Translations under genes and position numbers: made by a program | NCBI GenBank assembly: GCA_008477525.1 | Contig: SPDT01000009.1 | Location: 1,178,001-1,242,000, forward strand | Length of the DNA: 64,000 nucleotides | Source of the DNA: Hypomyces perniciosus | Taxonomy: Eukaryota; Ascomycota; Sordariomycetes; Hypocreales; Hypocreaceae | Reading direction: 5' to 3' | In this document: in pieces, positions 11,252 to 22,343 of the stretch | How the letters are laid out: each line of letters opens with the position of its first letter | Numbering within the stretch: position 1 is the stretch's first letter | Notes under the pieces: model-generated | Database searches by the model: none | What the model saw: the letters and a program-made list of their open reading frames with translations, nothing else | What the model was told of the DNA's origin: nothing

Positions 11252-11797
11252 TTACTCTGTTGCATAGAGCTGCCTGAACTTCTGATATATCAAGACGCAT
11301 ACAAATCTATGAAGGATAATTTGATGCTCTAACTGTTCTTTGTGCTTAATGGCGTCTTCCAGAAAGGCCTGGAATCTGCTGCGAGTGTCGTGTCGGGATA
11401 AATATTCCCAGTGACCCATTAGCTTCCCCCAAAACGTGATGGAGTTGGCCTGCCATGTAAGGAAATTGGAAGAAATTTCCCCACTGATATTGGGTTGGGC
11501 TAGTTTCTTGATCTTTTCACCGTTTGCTGCTGAACTATCCCTGGAGTTCAAGACGGATTTTGGCGGTATGGGCAGCTGTCGAGGAAATTCAACCGCTTCT
11601 TCTCGGTGGAGAAGCTTCTCAAAGGGGTCATTTGGCGGATACCTGTTGAGAAACTCCACAATATTAGAAATTATGAGTAATCCTTTGTTACCGTGGGCTA
11701 AGGCTATTGTGAGCGTCTGATGAAGTAAGAGGAGGAGAGCGTGTTTGTTAGATGGGGTGGTATTACCTAGTATGAGGTACTCCGTACATGTACCCAC
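11252..11797 (-). CDS. family X protein, copy 1 (X1), unknown function
   Basis: A frame of up to 181 codons. There is no ATG at a sensible place: the frame opens with GTG at 11797, so the true start probably lies in an unrecognised upstream exon or the 5' end is damaged. It is a paralog of the gene at 27409-29181. Both have a short helical start (NIVEFLNRYPPNDPFEKLL against GIIRFLQRYPPEDRLSTLL) and a later block (SITFWGKLMG...HRFVCVLIYQKF against PASFWEDSHT...YRFICVLVFQSF). X1 ends right after this second block, where X2 continues for some 330 residues. The truncation point faces the hAT remnant. It is divergent from the membrane gene M1, as X2 is from M3. No known domain is recognised; likely soluble. 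Confidence 0.6.
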   Translation of the reverse strand: MGTCTEYLILGNTTPSNKHALLLLLHQTLTIALAHGNKGLLIISNIVEFLNRYPPNDPFEKLLHREEAVEFPRQLPIPPKSVLNSRDSSAANGEKIKKLAQPNISGEISSNFLTWQANSITFWGKLMGHWEYLSRHDTRSRFQAFLEDAIKHKEQLEHQIILHRFVCVLIYQKFRQLYATE

Positions 11798-12148
11798 TAT
11801 TGCTGTTCAGGTACTAATCCCAAAAATTGATAAGAGCGTGCTCATATGTAACTGTTTCTTTTGGTCTAGTAGGGTGGATCTCACATATTCTAGTTGTCCT
11901 CTCTCTTTAACCTCATCCTACTCCAGACTAGCTTCTCTTCTCACATACATATTATTCAGATGAGTTTTTACATATCTCTGTTATTAGTTGGCTGCCCGGA
12001 CGTTTCACTCTATATGGGTGTGTGGGCTAGAGTACCTATGGGAGGTGATCAAAACCTCCATATATCTCGGGTGTTTGCCACTTCAAAACATGGCTACATT
12101 TCTCCCTGATACTGTGTCCGCTCCTAGTAACCTTGCCACCATTCCAAA

Positions 12149-13097
12149 ATGAAATTTTCCCTCATGGCGTATAAGGAGACAGAAGTTGCGCTTCCCCAGA
12201 TCATCGAGATATCGATTACGTTCGCTGGGATAATAGTCTTCCTTATCCTTTACCTTTGGTGGACGATTCTATTGAAGAAGCGAGACAATGATCACCATCA
12301 AACGTTTTGGGCATTGAAGGGGTCCATCTCACTTCTTCAAGGAAATTGGGCATTGATTCTGACTAGCTGTCTCCTCTCTGTCTCTGGGCTTGTATTGGCA
12401 GCTTTGTTTGTATCCTCCAGAACAGGACATCTTTCCACCTTCCTTAGTTACCCCTGCCTGGTTGCCTGGAAAGGGGTCACTGTACTTCTCATTAATAGTG
12501 CCGAGGTATTCTTTCATGGTTACCAGGGAGAAGATCATTGCTGATATGGTGCAGATAATCAAGCTTGTGTATCCATTGAACAACAGCTATCGACCTGGAA
12601 AGATGAGATTTGTCTTTTTTGGGGTTATCCTCCTCTTCCACGGTGGATTCGGGATTGCCCTCTGGAAGCTGACCCAATCTGGAGTTGAATCCTTATGGGC
12701 CATACCTGTGGCATCACATTTTTGTGTGGTAATCATGGCTTTGATGATTTGGTGGGATAGTCGGGAACCGTTTCAGATTCTCGGCGAAAACGGTCGCATT
12801 AAACCACAGTTAGTGTCAATAGTACTGAGTAGTGCATTGGCTTTTATAGGGGGGTTTATACTTCTTCTCAGTTCTGTACTCGGTCAGATCAAGCAGCAGT
12901 TAGGAGGTCAGTGTGGGATTTGCGTACTACTGCTTGCAGTGGTAAAGTATCGCTTGGTGAAACTATCCAGGAAGCAGGCGAACGCAACACTCACGCATTG
13001 GGATGCAGAGCTTGGGCGTATACACCGAGGCATAGTAGCTACCACATTGCATGACAGCGATCAAGCACTGACTAGGCCTGAAAGCATTATTGAATAG
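12149..13097 (+). CDS. family M multi-pass membrane protein, copy 1 (M1)
   Basis: Two exons, 12149-12505 and 12555-13097, with a 49-nt phase-0 intron (GTATTC...CTGAT...GCAG). The protein is 299 aa from ATG 12149, or 294 aa from ATG 12164 (MAYKETEV), which aligns better with the start of the paralogs. About seven hydrophobic segments are visible: ISITFAGIIVFLILYLWW, WALILTSCLLSVSGLVLAAL, a segment around YPCLVAWKGVTVLL, FVFFGVILLFHGGFGIALW, WAIPVASHFCVVIMALMIWW, LVSIVLSSALAFIGGFILLL and a final one at GGQCGICVLLLAVV. Family hallmarks are YP(C/F)..xW(K/R)G, WA(V/I)P...H and G.I..Q(F/L)GGQC..C. The C-tail is hydrophilic. I know no named family with these motifs. It is divergent from X1 across ~350 bp. 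Confidence 0.7.
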
Positions 13098-13518
13098 AAA
13101 TGTTTCTTGGCTTTATTCTGTCACGTTGAAACATACTAATCCATGCAGTCTCTTGCCTCCAGACCTTTCGATACAAGAGTCACACACACACAGCAAAGGC
13201 TATAGGAGCACAGTAACTAGTCGATTAGGTTCTACTCATAATTAAGTATAAAACTAATCAGACGATCAGGATAGATATGCCAGATTAGCTATAATTGAAA
13301 ACACAGCTCGAAAATTCCTATTAGCAAAGATTGTATTAGATCGAATATACACCAACTGAAATATATCGCTGATAGTCTTGCAAAAGTGCCTTTATTTTTC
13401 TGTTTCCCAAGAATCCGGCGCCCTTGGCCGTTCACCCTCGTCTTCACATTTCAATGGTGACCTGCTATCATTCCCCACCACCAAAGGATGTAAACCATTC
13501 AGCCCAAGTGCAGAGTTA
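13098..13518. other. intergenic
   Basis: AT-rich convergent interval between M1 and the coiled-coil gene. A short CA-repeat lies near 13183; nothing else is seen. Confidence 0.5.
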
Positions 13519-14132
13519 TCATGCTCTAGCAAGTGCTTTTGCAAGCTGGCTTTTAACTTGTTCAAGCTCTTGCTGGTACTGGTCATTAAGGATGGCAAGG
13601 TTGTTCAAGTCAGTCTGGTACTGGCCATTAAGAATGGCAAGGTTGTTCAAGTCGATCTGGTGACGCGTGTTGGCTTCCTGTAGTGCTCTGGCAAATTCGT
13701 GCTGCAAATCCGCGTTGTGTGCATGAAGCTCCTCGATGTCCTTCTGCGCAGATTCATACGCCGCCTGCAATTCTCCAAACTCGTTCTTGAGGGCGTTTTT
13801 AGAGTCAAGAAGCTCTTCGATTTCCTTCTGCCCGAGCTTGTCTAAACTCGTGGCTTCTGTAAACTTTTGCTGGAGCTCCTCAAGCTTCCTTGTCAGGATT
13901 TGGTTCACACTAGCTTCTGAAAGCTGGAGTAGCCGCTGGAATTGGGCAGAATCTCTCCCGAGTTCTCTCTTTAGATACTGGTCTTTTTGTCTTCTGACCC
14001 ATCTGGCCAGCTTTTGATCTTCTGCCGCCGCTTCGATCAGTCAAACTTGCACCTGATTTGGATAGAAAGTAGAGAGCAGCAAGGAATTGATAAATGCTGA
14101 GTGGCCTACCTTGTGCACTGTAGTTCAAACAT
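13519..14132 (-). CDS. coiled-coil protein, unknown
   Basis: The frame ending at 13519 is strongly heptad-patterned: KLEELQQKFTEATSLDKLGQ, EIEELLDSKNALKNEFGELQ, then QIDLNNLAILNGQYQTDLNN in two near-identical 13-residue units. It is open upstream to about 14040 (LIEAAAEDQKLARWVRRQKD, YLKRELGRDSAQFQRLLQLS) but has no ATG there. A first exon starting at ATG 14132 (MFELQCTR) with a GTAGGC donor at 14109 fits in phase only if the acceptor is far downstream, which would drop the LIEAAAEDQK part. The 5' structure is therefore uncertain, and a frameshift is possible. No catalytic domain; function unknown. Confidence 0.5.
13595..13660 (-). repeat. 39-bp tandem repeat in the coiled-coil gene
   Basis: Two nearly identical in-frame copies of a unit coding LNNLAILN-x-QYQ-x-D/E. 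This is a recent internal duplication inside the coiled coil. Confidence 0.6.
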
Positions 14133-16240
14133 CTTGAGTATTTATGGGCGCTCTGATGAACGATAGTACCTTTCCTGATAAATGAGATTGAATAGCCGTC
14201 AAGATCTTAAGGCTATCATAGAGGCATCTGAGTCAGGCCTGGGCCTTGGGCACCGGTATGGAGTATTTAATTTTCCAGACGTCGAGACCATCACTAATCA
14301 AAGAGGAAATGCCCAAGCGTAATGCCAAGTGCCAATTCAGAACTGCTTCGGGCTGAATGGTAGTTGCCTGCCTCTGGGCCAGTCTGCAGTGATGGGTGGT
14401 GTGTAGGAAGTACCGGCTAAAAGTGGGCGAGCTGTCTGCAATCGGGAGAGCTAGAATTGAGGAGCGCCACGAAGGCAAAACTAAACCCTTTTGGATAGAT
14501 TTAACGATTGGATGAGCTATTATGTGTAGGACGGGATGGCCCACCATTGCACCCATTGTGCCTGCGCCGAAACTCACGCTAACTATTTCAGGGAAGATAA
14601 GCCTAACTGAGACTGACCAATCCACGCTCGGGAAATTAGGTTTGTTGTGAGAGCAAAATCTTATCAAGCTTATCCTATGGCCGAGATAATAGTAGGTCCA
14701 CTTATTTCTTAATTAGGAAATATTCATAGGATACGGATTGAATTTCACCGTATGCATGAATTTAAATAAATACACCCCTAGAAATTCAACTTCATAATTC
14801 ATGGACACACTGCTAGTTAGTGGTAATGGTTTCATACAGCATACTTGGCGAGCAGACGGAATATCCGGGTTGCGCCAAATGCGCATGCAGCATGCATTAT
14901 TGCAGGGAATCAACGGCAAAACTAATGTACACAGACAGAATCACAGTGACTTCAAGTCACGATCTGCCTCTCTCCTTTTTTGTGTGGGTGTGTGTGAGTG
15001 TGTGCTGGTCCGTACTTCGCACTTCCCTCCCGATTCCCTTTGCGGTGCGACTGAGTTGGGTAGTCGGAGTAAGGCAACCCGCTCTAATGCAGGGGGTTAG
15101 AGCACGACGCAACCCTAATGCAGCATGCTCATCAGGTACCTGATCATGAGCCTGCAAGGCAGCTTCCTTCGAAAGGCCATAGGCATTCTAGTACTTCCGG
15201 CTTGGCACTTGGCGGGTACTGTAGTTCGACGCGCACCACAAGGCAGGGGTGCTCTCGCTGGTAGGGTGCACAGAACATCCTGTTCGATCGAGGGTGTCGT
15301 TCGTATCACAGCGGAGCCAGTGGCAGATCTCTAACAGAGCAATGTGCAGGGCCCGAAGTGCCCAGTTCTCCTTCCACCATCGCTTATGCAGGTACCGTGC
15401 CAATTATACCCCAGGTACGTACAGACCATGTACACACCACCATGGGTGTGAGGATTAGACGACATGGGCGACGACAATCTCGATCTACATTGACCTGGGT
15501 CGTCTTCCACCCCATTTGGTAACAAGGCGGCTGAGATTCGGTATTCCCAGCTTCGGGCCATCTTGACTACAGCGAGAATTTCCCGAATCTCACAAAGAAA
15601 TTGCTCCATAAGACAGGGGGGAAACAAAAGCGGCAACACCGGATTTAGCAAACTGGCCAACATCGAGTTCTTGTGGTCGAGAGGCACGAGGTAGAACTCT
15701 TGGATGGTCCTAGCCATTATACAGTAGATTAGTATTTGGGGGGGTTGATGGCATATCCTCAGTAATGGAAGAGGGTTATCTCGGACTCTAGCATTTCTAA
15801 ATACAAGTTCCACCCAGAATACCTTATTGCTATTTTATATATAGACCTGCATCTCTAATTATAGCTAACATGGCCTATATTTAAACGCACATTTCAAGCT
15901 AACCGGCGTAAAAACCGGCCGTGTCCGGGTCCTACCCTAACCTGGACCGTGCCAAAGTGGGGAATATTGCTCCGACACGACAGTCGGCCTGAGTGGCGGG
16001 GTGGGCACTCGCTCTGTCGAGTTGGCGATTTTTATGGGTTTTGTGTACTTCGCACAGCGGCTATTTTCAGATACAGGATGCGAAAACATGCTAGTCTGGT
16101 GATTCTATTTACTCAACAATCACGTTTTTTGGCTTCCCTGGCTACGAACTCCACAGCTTTACATCTACCTTTAAAAACTATCAGTAAAGGCACCGTCTCC
16201 TCCAGACTAGGGGCTTTTGGAGTGGCTGAAAGAAATTATG
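14133..16240. other. 2.1 kb without a confident gene
   Basis: Open frames of 144 codons (14233-14667, -) and 160 codons (15331-15813, -) exist. The second contains a plausible start MARTIQEFYLVPLDHKN at 15717 and hydrophobic stretches, but neither shows a domain, homolog or splice support. I leave both unannotated. Confidence 0.4.
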
Positions 16241-18016
16241 TTACACTCTGCGACGTTTATCTGGGCTCAGCGGCGTTTCCCATGTTCGCTTCCTCCCTCT
16301 GGAATTCCTCCTAGCTTTGGTAGCTCGGCCTATGGAGACTGCCTCTCGACCGTGCTTCGGCCCACCATGGTGTGCTAGATCTACTATAGGACTATGAGTA
16401 GAACGCTTGGTCTGCTTACGGGTCTCTTTCATACCTTCCGTCGGCGGTTGGCCCCATTTTGGATGGGTCATTGCACCATTGGCATACAGTGTGTGAGCTT
16501 TCGTGAGTCGACCGAGTTGTTCGAGAGCCTTAGCTTTCTTTCGACTCTGAGAACGAGAGGACCGTTCAGCAGAGTTTCCATACGCTGCCGACAGGGCAAA
16601 AATGACATCATTGACATCAGCATCACCAGGGGACAGTGAGTGTCTCGCAACGAGGCGCCAATAGCCTTGGAGCTGGTCCTGGTCACTGATACGTTTGTGC
16701 AAGGCCACGAGAAAACTGCTCGTGATAACGTCCGGGGTACAAGTAGCACTATTCCCATTGAATGGGCAGAGCCGATCCCGTGTAAGTAGTTTGTCATCGA
16801 ATGGAGCCAAGGTATACCCTCTCTCAAGGAGCCTCAGAGCTGTATCAAACCGACCATTTAATAAAGCGATGCGCAGGGAAGTGTAATCTTTCGAACCTCC
16901 GGCATTGACATTGGCACCAAGGTCAAACAACTTGGATAATTTCCTATCCTCTGTTGATCTGGGGCTAGGTGCCGAATTCAGCGACGAGATGTACCACATG
17001 AGTGGAGTGAATCCCCAGTGATCCTCAGCATTAATATCTTGACCGTAAATCTTTATAAGGTGCTCCACTAGGCGTAAACGACCTTCAGCAGCAGCGCAGT
17101 GGAGGGCTGTGGATCCAAATCCCGGCATACTGAGTGGATGTCCCCATTGTAATAGCTGCTTCGCAATAGAGAGGCGGTCGTATATAATGGATAGGTAAAG
17201 GGGACTAATTCGGTCCTCTAGGCTCTGTCCGTTATCAAAATTGACCTTGGTGCATTGCCGAAGGATAAACTCCATAATCTCATCATCCCCTCGGATGGCA
17301 GCGATATGAACGGGGCTCAGCAAGGACGACTGGAAGAGCTCCTCGCAATCTGATATGCATTTTTGGCACGGCGAATCATCAAAAAACTTCCGACATCTGT
17401 CGCATGAGCAGTCTAAAATCTGCAAGCAGGTGGAAGCAGAGCCGCCTCCTGAACAAGCGCAAGACCTGGGTCTATACCGGCATGATCCGGTGCTTGATCT
17501 CAGATCCGGCCAAATACAGCAGTACCAGTGCAGATACGTATGGCTTGGTGGTTGAAGCAAATGTGCAGACACTCGCACAGATGTGTACCAGTTTGCTTTG
17601 TATTTCTCAAATATCTGAAGTGTTTTCAGGCTCTCCGTTGATGGGGATTGGGAAGGCGTGAGACCCTGATCCGACACGACCTTGGGCTCTGGAGGCCTCA
17701 CTAGAGAGAGGACAATTCCTTGGGAGTCATGATCATTGATGTCGAACTGAACTGCTACCGCTAAGTGGAGCAAGGCTAAGATGTCTGCAAATCGCTGGCA
17801 GCATGCCCTGAGCATTGCTATATCTTTTGGACGAAGGTGCTTGGCGATATGTTCGATGATTTCAGCGGCCAGCTTTTGGAGTGTTGTTTTTGATACCGCA
17901 TTGCCTTGCTTTTCGGTCGCGAGGGGGTTTGAGTGTGCCTCGTGAATGGTGAGTCCGTGCCGTGAAGGAGATTCCGTGTCGACTTCCATAATGATAGATG
18001 TGCTGTCCCCTTTCAT
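16241..18016 (-). CDS. F-box and ankyrin-repeat protein
   Basis: A single 591-codon frame from ATG 18016. Residues ~43-80 read LQKLAAEIIEHIAKHL..KDIAMLRACCQRFADIL, a good F-box (Skp1-binding, SCF ubiquitin-ligase adaptor). A cysteine-rich stretch follows (residues ~180-225, CSCDRCRKFF..CQKCISDC). Residues ~230-410 hold ankyrin repeats: PVHIAAIRGDDEIMEFILRQ, SPLYLSIIYDRLSIAKQLLQ, TALHCAAAEGRLRLVEHLIK, TPLMWYISSLNSA and TSLRIALLNGRFDTALRLLE. The C-terminus is rich in basic residues and ends PLSPDKRRRV, a possible nuclear signal. By family it would present ankyrin-bound clients for ubiquitylation; the client is unknown. Fungal F-box/ankyrin genes are numerous and often accessory. Confidence 0.8.
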   Translation of the reverse strand: MKGDSTSIIMEVDTESPSRHGLTIHEAHSNPLATEKQGNAVSKTTLQKLAAEIIEHIAKHLRPKDIAMLRACCQRFADILALLHLAVAVQFDINDHDSQGIVLSLVRPPEPKVVSDQGLTPSQSPSTESLKTLQIFEKYKANWYTSVRVSAHLLQPPSHTYLHWYCCIWPDLRSSTGSCRYRPRSCACSGGGSASTCLQILDCSCDRCRKFFDDSPCQKCISDCEELFQSSLLSPVHIAAIRGDDEIMEFILRQCTKVNFDNGQSLEDRISPLYLSIIYDRLSIAKQLLQWGHPLSMPGFGSTALHCAAAEGRLRLVEHLIKIYGQDINAEDHWGFTPLMWYISSLNSAPSPRSTEDRKLSKLFDLGANVNAGGSKDYTSLRIALLNGRFDTALRLLERGYTLAPFDDKLLTRDRLCPFNGNSATCTPDVITSSFLVALHKRISDQDQLQGYWRLVARHSLSPGDADVNDVIFALSAAYGNSAERSSRSQSRKKAKALEQLGRLTKAHTLYANGAMTHPKWGQPPTEGMKETRKQTKRSTHSPIVDLAHHGGPKHGREAVSIGRATKARRNSRGRKRTWETPLSPDKRRRV

Positions 18017-18325
18017 AGATTGATAGACATTCTATCTTAATTTCAGAAATTTGTGGTGGAGAAAAAACAACATATTTGGCATAAGATTAAGATAGCGACC
18101 GAGTAGGGAGAAAAGGAGAAGATTGCAAAACTGACTCCTCTTACTTATACCGGCATGAGGACCCACCCCCAAACAGTGTTTGACACAGAAGTCTAGGGCG
18201 AAGCCAAGCACGATGGCCTCAATAATCAACTTCTCTCGAGCATGTTTATAGCATTTAAATAGACTCATTAAGCGCCTTATGGCCCCCGGGAGGCGAAGCT
18301 GCAAAACGCAGCACGCTGGCGTTAT

Positions 18326-18355
18326 ATATACTCTCTCTCTGTCTCTCTCTCTGGT
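18326..18355 (+). repeat. (CT)n microsatellite
   Basis: TATATATA followed by an almost pure CT run (ACTCTCTCTCTGTCTCTCTC...). Confidence 0.85.
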
Positions 18356-18440
18356 GTGAGGACCAACAATTCTAGGATTTCTTCAGGGGCCGGAGATATG
18401 CCGTCATTGCCCAAGACTTGTTCCTTTACTTTTTAAAGGT

Positions 18441-18521
18441 ACTTCAACAGCTATGGGATTTGTGTAACTAGCTTACTTAGTGGACGTAAAAAAAAAAAAA
18501 AAAAACAAACAAACTTCAACA
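18441..18521 (+). mobile_element. 63-bp, extremely 5'-truncated LINE insertion with TSD
   Basis: A 9-bp direct repeat ACTTCAACA (18441-18449 and 18513-18521) flanks GCTATGGGATTTGTGTAACT..CTTAGTGGACGT plus an A18 run and ACAAACAAAC. The non-A part matches, on the opposite strand, the 3' terminus of the LINE copy at 32.4 kb, including the ACAAACAAAC tail. The piece is thus only the last ~40 bp of the element plus its tail. Confidence 0.75.
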
Positions 18522-18816
18522 TCTATTCAGGGGTATCGAGCGCATGTATTTTTTAGTTCTACATCTCCATCTTCATAATGCCTCAAAATATAACCATACA
18601 TTCTTCTACACATCGACCTAATCCACCTTCGTGTTAGATCATTGCACATGACTCTATAATTGCCACGCGACGTAGATTGAACAAAGCGATTTTTTTTAAA
18701 GGAGACATTAGTCTGGCCCAAGACGCTAAGTAGGCTTGGGCTCTCCATGAATGAAGGTCTGTGTCTGCAACAGTACATACTGTACCACAAAGTGTCGAAA
18801 TTAAGATAGAATGCTG

Positions 18817-21800
18817 CTATGAAGAATCAATCTGTGGTAGTATGATGCAAAACCATCTGTTTCGGCAAACCCCTTTCCCCAGTCTCACCATTTTTGAGAT
18901 GTAGTCCCATGATTTCTTTTCGTTCTTCAGCTTCTCCTCGTTCTTCAGTTGAAGTATTTTCTCGTTTTGCCATTGAAATACTCTTCCCTCCAAGGTGCGT
19001 GTGCCATTCAAATGCTCAATCAAAAGTTGAAAATCCTCTAAATCCCTCCGTTCTTCTTGATCTATGAGCGAAGGATCACATTTACCAAAACCCTGTTTAT
19101 TGCACTTCTCGACCAAGGCTATTCTTTTTTTCGAACAATCTTTCAAGAACCCTTCGCATTTGCGCAGCCTTTTCTGGATGTTTTCAATCGAGGTAGGGGC
19201 ATTCCTGGTTTCATTTACGCTTTTATATAGCTCTCGATGTTGGTCTTCGAACCTAGCGTGGAGGCTCAGAGTTTCCTGCCGTTCTCTTAAGAGCTTGGCT
19301 AGTCTGATTGCATCTTTTGCAAGGGCGATCAAACTTTCCCATTCTTTCTTTGCATGTGTTGCTTTGTCGACCAGGCCCCCGCAGATAGTTGGAAGGCCAA
19401 GACTTCGACCGTTGGTAATCAGCTCAGATAACGTCTCAGACCGGTTTTGGCAATCATTCAACGCCACTTGACTTTGACGAGAGAGGATAGAAAGACGATT
19501 CTCAAGCCATTGCAAGTCTTCAGGGGACGGGTAAAATTGACCCCTTTTAGGGTTGTCGTCGTCGGAGTTGTCGTCGTCGGAGCTGTCCTGAATGGTTTGT
19601 CCTTCTGTCTCAGAGGAATTCTCTAAATGGGGACTATCATCTGAGCCTAGGCTTCCTTGACAGTTTCCCCCATTTCCAACCTCTAGCCACCGCTCAAGTT
19701 CTTTGTCTGTGTCTTGTGATGACTCTAGTCGGTGGCTGGTTTGATCGGAATCGTGCTCATTCTCTTGGGAATTTTCGTTGCCCTTATTAGGCTGGATGCC
19801 TTTACTGTTCCCAGATTCATTGGATGGAAAGTTGACATGTACTTGCTGCTCTATAGCATCGCTATTCCAGCCATCAGACCGAGCGGGCGAGGCAGCAGCG
19901 TGAGGCTGTCGACCGTGTCCCTCGTCGTTGATAGATCGCTAATATCCTATTAGAATTCCCTAACTATATTGCATCGAGAAGTATAGATAGAGGGAGGGTT
20001 TCTTACAATGTTATCAGTATTCCCATTCATATCACCGCTGCTTGCCTGATACCTATCAAGACGCCAGGCACGTACTGTGACCTCCTCGTCCCGAATTTCG
20101 CTCCTGTCTCCATCTGGATCTCGGAAGCGCTGCTCTTGTTTTGCCAACTCAAAAAGACCCTTCAAGAGTAAGGATTCCTTTTTTGGCAATCGATTCAACG
20201 ACTTCCCAGAGACATTCTCTAGCCAATACATCTTCACATTTTGCTGCCGAAAATACTGGTGAACTGGCTCATCAGTTGGCCCGACAATGAGTCTCACGAT
20301 ATGACGCAGTGTTTCACCTATTTCTAAATATTAGTTAGAAGTGAACCTTGGGAAGAAAAAAAAACAAGCCTGTTGGCTAACCAACCTCTCTTCCCCGTCT
20401 TATGGGGGTGGTGAATTGGGATGGTCTCCGGCCACCAACTTGGACTTTTCCGTACCCTCTTGCCATTTTTATGGATCAAATACCTTACCCATATGGAATT
20501 GAGCTTCTTTAATGTCAAGAAACTGAATTGCATAAAAACGTAAAACTAGTGAGAGTCAAATGCTTTATGGTCGCTCAGAGCAATAGTCTGGATTCTCCAG
20601 CAGCATGTATGATTGAGAAATGCTTCTCCAACTGTGGAAAGCTCTTCTTCTCCTGCCGTAAATATCTCATCGCAGATAATGCACCGCCATGACCAAACCC
20701 AGTCACAAGCGTGGACCATAGAATGATGAGACCGCAACTTCTGAAGAGATTCATGACGCGCTCGACATTGAGTACATCCATATTTTGGGCTCCGTAAAGA
20801 ATTTGCGATTGATGTCCGGTCCCTTCCCAACTCCTTTCGACATTCCTCGATGGAGTAGCCTTCGTTCATCAGATGGACGGTTTTCTCCAACTCCACCGTG
20901 CTGATTCTGAAGGTCTTGACCTATAAATCCGGATATTCGTTAGAAATATGACTTAGTTTAATCGAGAAAAATAAGAAATTATATGCCACAGACTTTGCAG
21001 GCTTGAGTCTTTGGATCACAGAAATGTGACCCCTGATACTTAAGAGGGAAGCTTTGTTTGCATATAAAACAGGTCTATCGATATTTTAGTAAAACGCTAC
21101 TTGAGGCCAGGAATTCTCACTTTTATTGTTTGTCCGATGCGATTTTTCTCATTAGAATACGGAGTTATCGAGGCAGTAAGCCTGCGCCAACGCAACTTGC
21201 ATGAGTTCCAAGTTCTCAATAGAGACGATTCCAGTATTTCTTTGGTGGCTCCCATATCCATTAGACGACCAAGTTCTTCCAACTCTGAAGGTGTCCAATC
21301 CGTTGGTAAGTCCTTAATCGTACGTTGATGAACGACGTGAAGATGTCGTCTGTATTCAAGACCATCGGCCACCGTTATGCCACATATTGTGCAAAAGCGC
21401 TTCTTGTTGACGCCAAGTAGCTGGGGCTTAAAGCAAAACTACCAGTTAGCATACAACCTCCCCTAAGGCCAATAGATTCTCACTCCGGATGCCCTTTCTC
21501 CTCTTTTAGCCTCCGGCACTGTCTTGATCAGCGCTTGACTGGAATTATCATTGTCTTGGACATCTTCATCATCTTCGTCGTATTCGTCTCCAGGTTGGAA
21601 GTTGTCATCAGTCTCATACGTGGTTAGAGAGCTATCGGAGGCATCTACATCCCATTCGCTCTCCCTCTGCTGGGAGGGAACTTCAGTTCTCTGCCTTTTT
21701 GATGGTCGTGGGTCTTTTACACGCACGGGTTGTTTTCGCTTCGATGTCGGCGATTGATGTCTGGATGAAAGAGGATGGGCAGTATTTCTCCCTACCGAAC

Positions 21801-21968
21801 TGTGGGGGGGAGTTCGGAGGTTGTATGGGTGTAAAATATTTCTCTGTATAGAAAGTTAGAAGATTGTCTCGAGCACTTGCAGCTCTACTCCAAACTAATA
21901 AAAATGGATATTGATAGAGGCTAAATAGCATGTATAGACGAGCGTACGCTGAAGGATGATCTTACCAT
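18817..21968 (-). pseudogene. zinc-finger plus YDR124W-like helical-bundle protein, interrupted by an in-frame TAG
   Basis: Exons that join in phase: 21968-21966 (the ATG alone), 21843-21484, 21426-21121, 21074-~20994, 20920-20386, 20317-20007 and 19938-18817. The start region is basic and acidic low complexity. Exon 3 has a C2H2-like finger (CTICGITVADGLEYRRHLHV then VH) and a Myb-like stretch (DWTPSELEELGRLMDMGATK). Exon 4 has CFICKQSFPLKY...C..CKVC, and exon 5 GYSIEECRKELGRDRTSIAN plus C..C...HTC. Codon 20548-20546 is TAG, lying between ALSDHKAFDSH and FYVFMQFSFLTLKKLNSIWV. Both sides fit one domain of the YDR124W/AFUB_079030 helical-bundle family, continued by KSPSWWPETIPIHHPHKTGK and PTDEPVHQYFRQQN..WLENVSGKSL. 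The tail is acidic and then a long coiled coil. The stop gives 374 aa instead of ~905. It could be read through, be a nonsense allele, or separate two genes; I favour a nonsense allele. Confidence 0.6.
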
Positions 21969-22343
21969 GTCTGGGGACTCCCTCCTCCGCACTATCAACT
22001 GATTTGCGGAAAAAAATTGAATTGTTGGCCAAGGCTCTCTAACTTGAAGACTTAAGCTATCGAGTATGGGCAATATCAAAGCTGGGTGATGGATGGTACT
22101 TTATCCACTAGAAACTGACCGTGCCCATTGGTTCGCAGAGGACGCCTAACAGTAATCCAAAAGTGATGGCCTGCCAACCAGTAAAGTGAAAACTTTTGCT
22201 ACTGGGAATTACACCCGCGCTTTCTCGCATCCCTTCCGACGTATGGCCAAGTAGATTGAATTTATCTCCTAGTTCCCCACAATATGAAGGGAACTAATGA
22301 GCTTTCTGCTTTGGGTCGCGGCCAGTTTTAGTGCAATCAATGG
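21969..22343. other. promoter side of the zinc-finger gene
   Basis: No gene is seen. The interval separates the ATG-only first exon from the LINE insertion. Confidence 0.4.

Noticed and set aside
14233..14667. 144-codon minus-strand frame
   Set aside because: No domain, paralog, or splice continuation; composition looks random.
15331..15813. 160-codon minus-strand frame with MARTIQEFYLVPLDHKN
   Set aside because: Possibly real but unsupported: no recognised domain and no partner exon.
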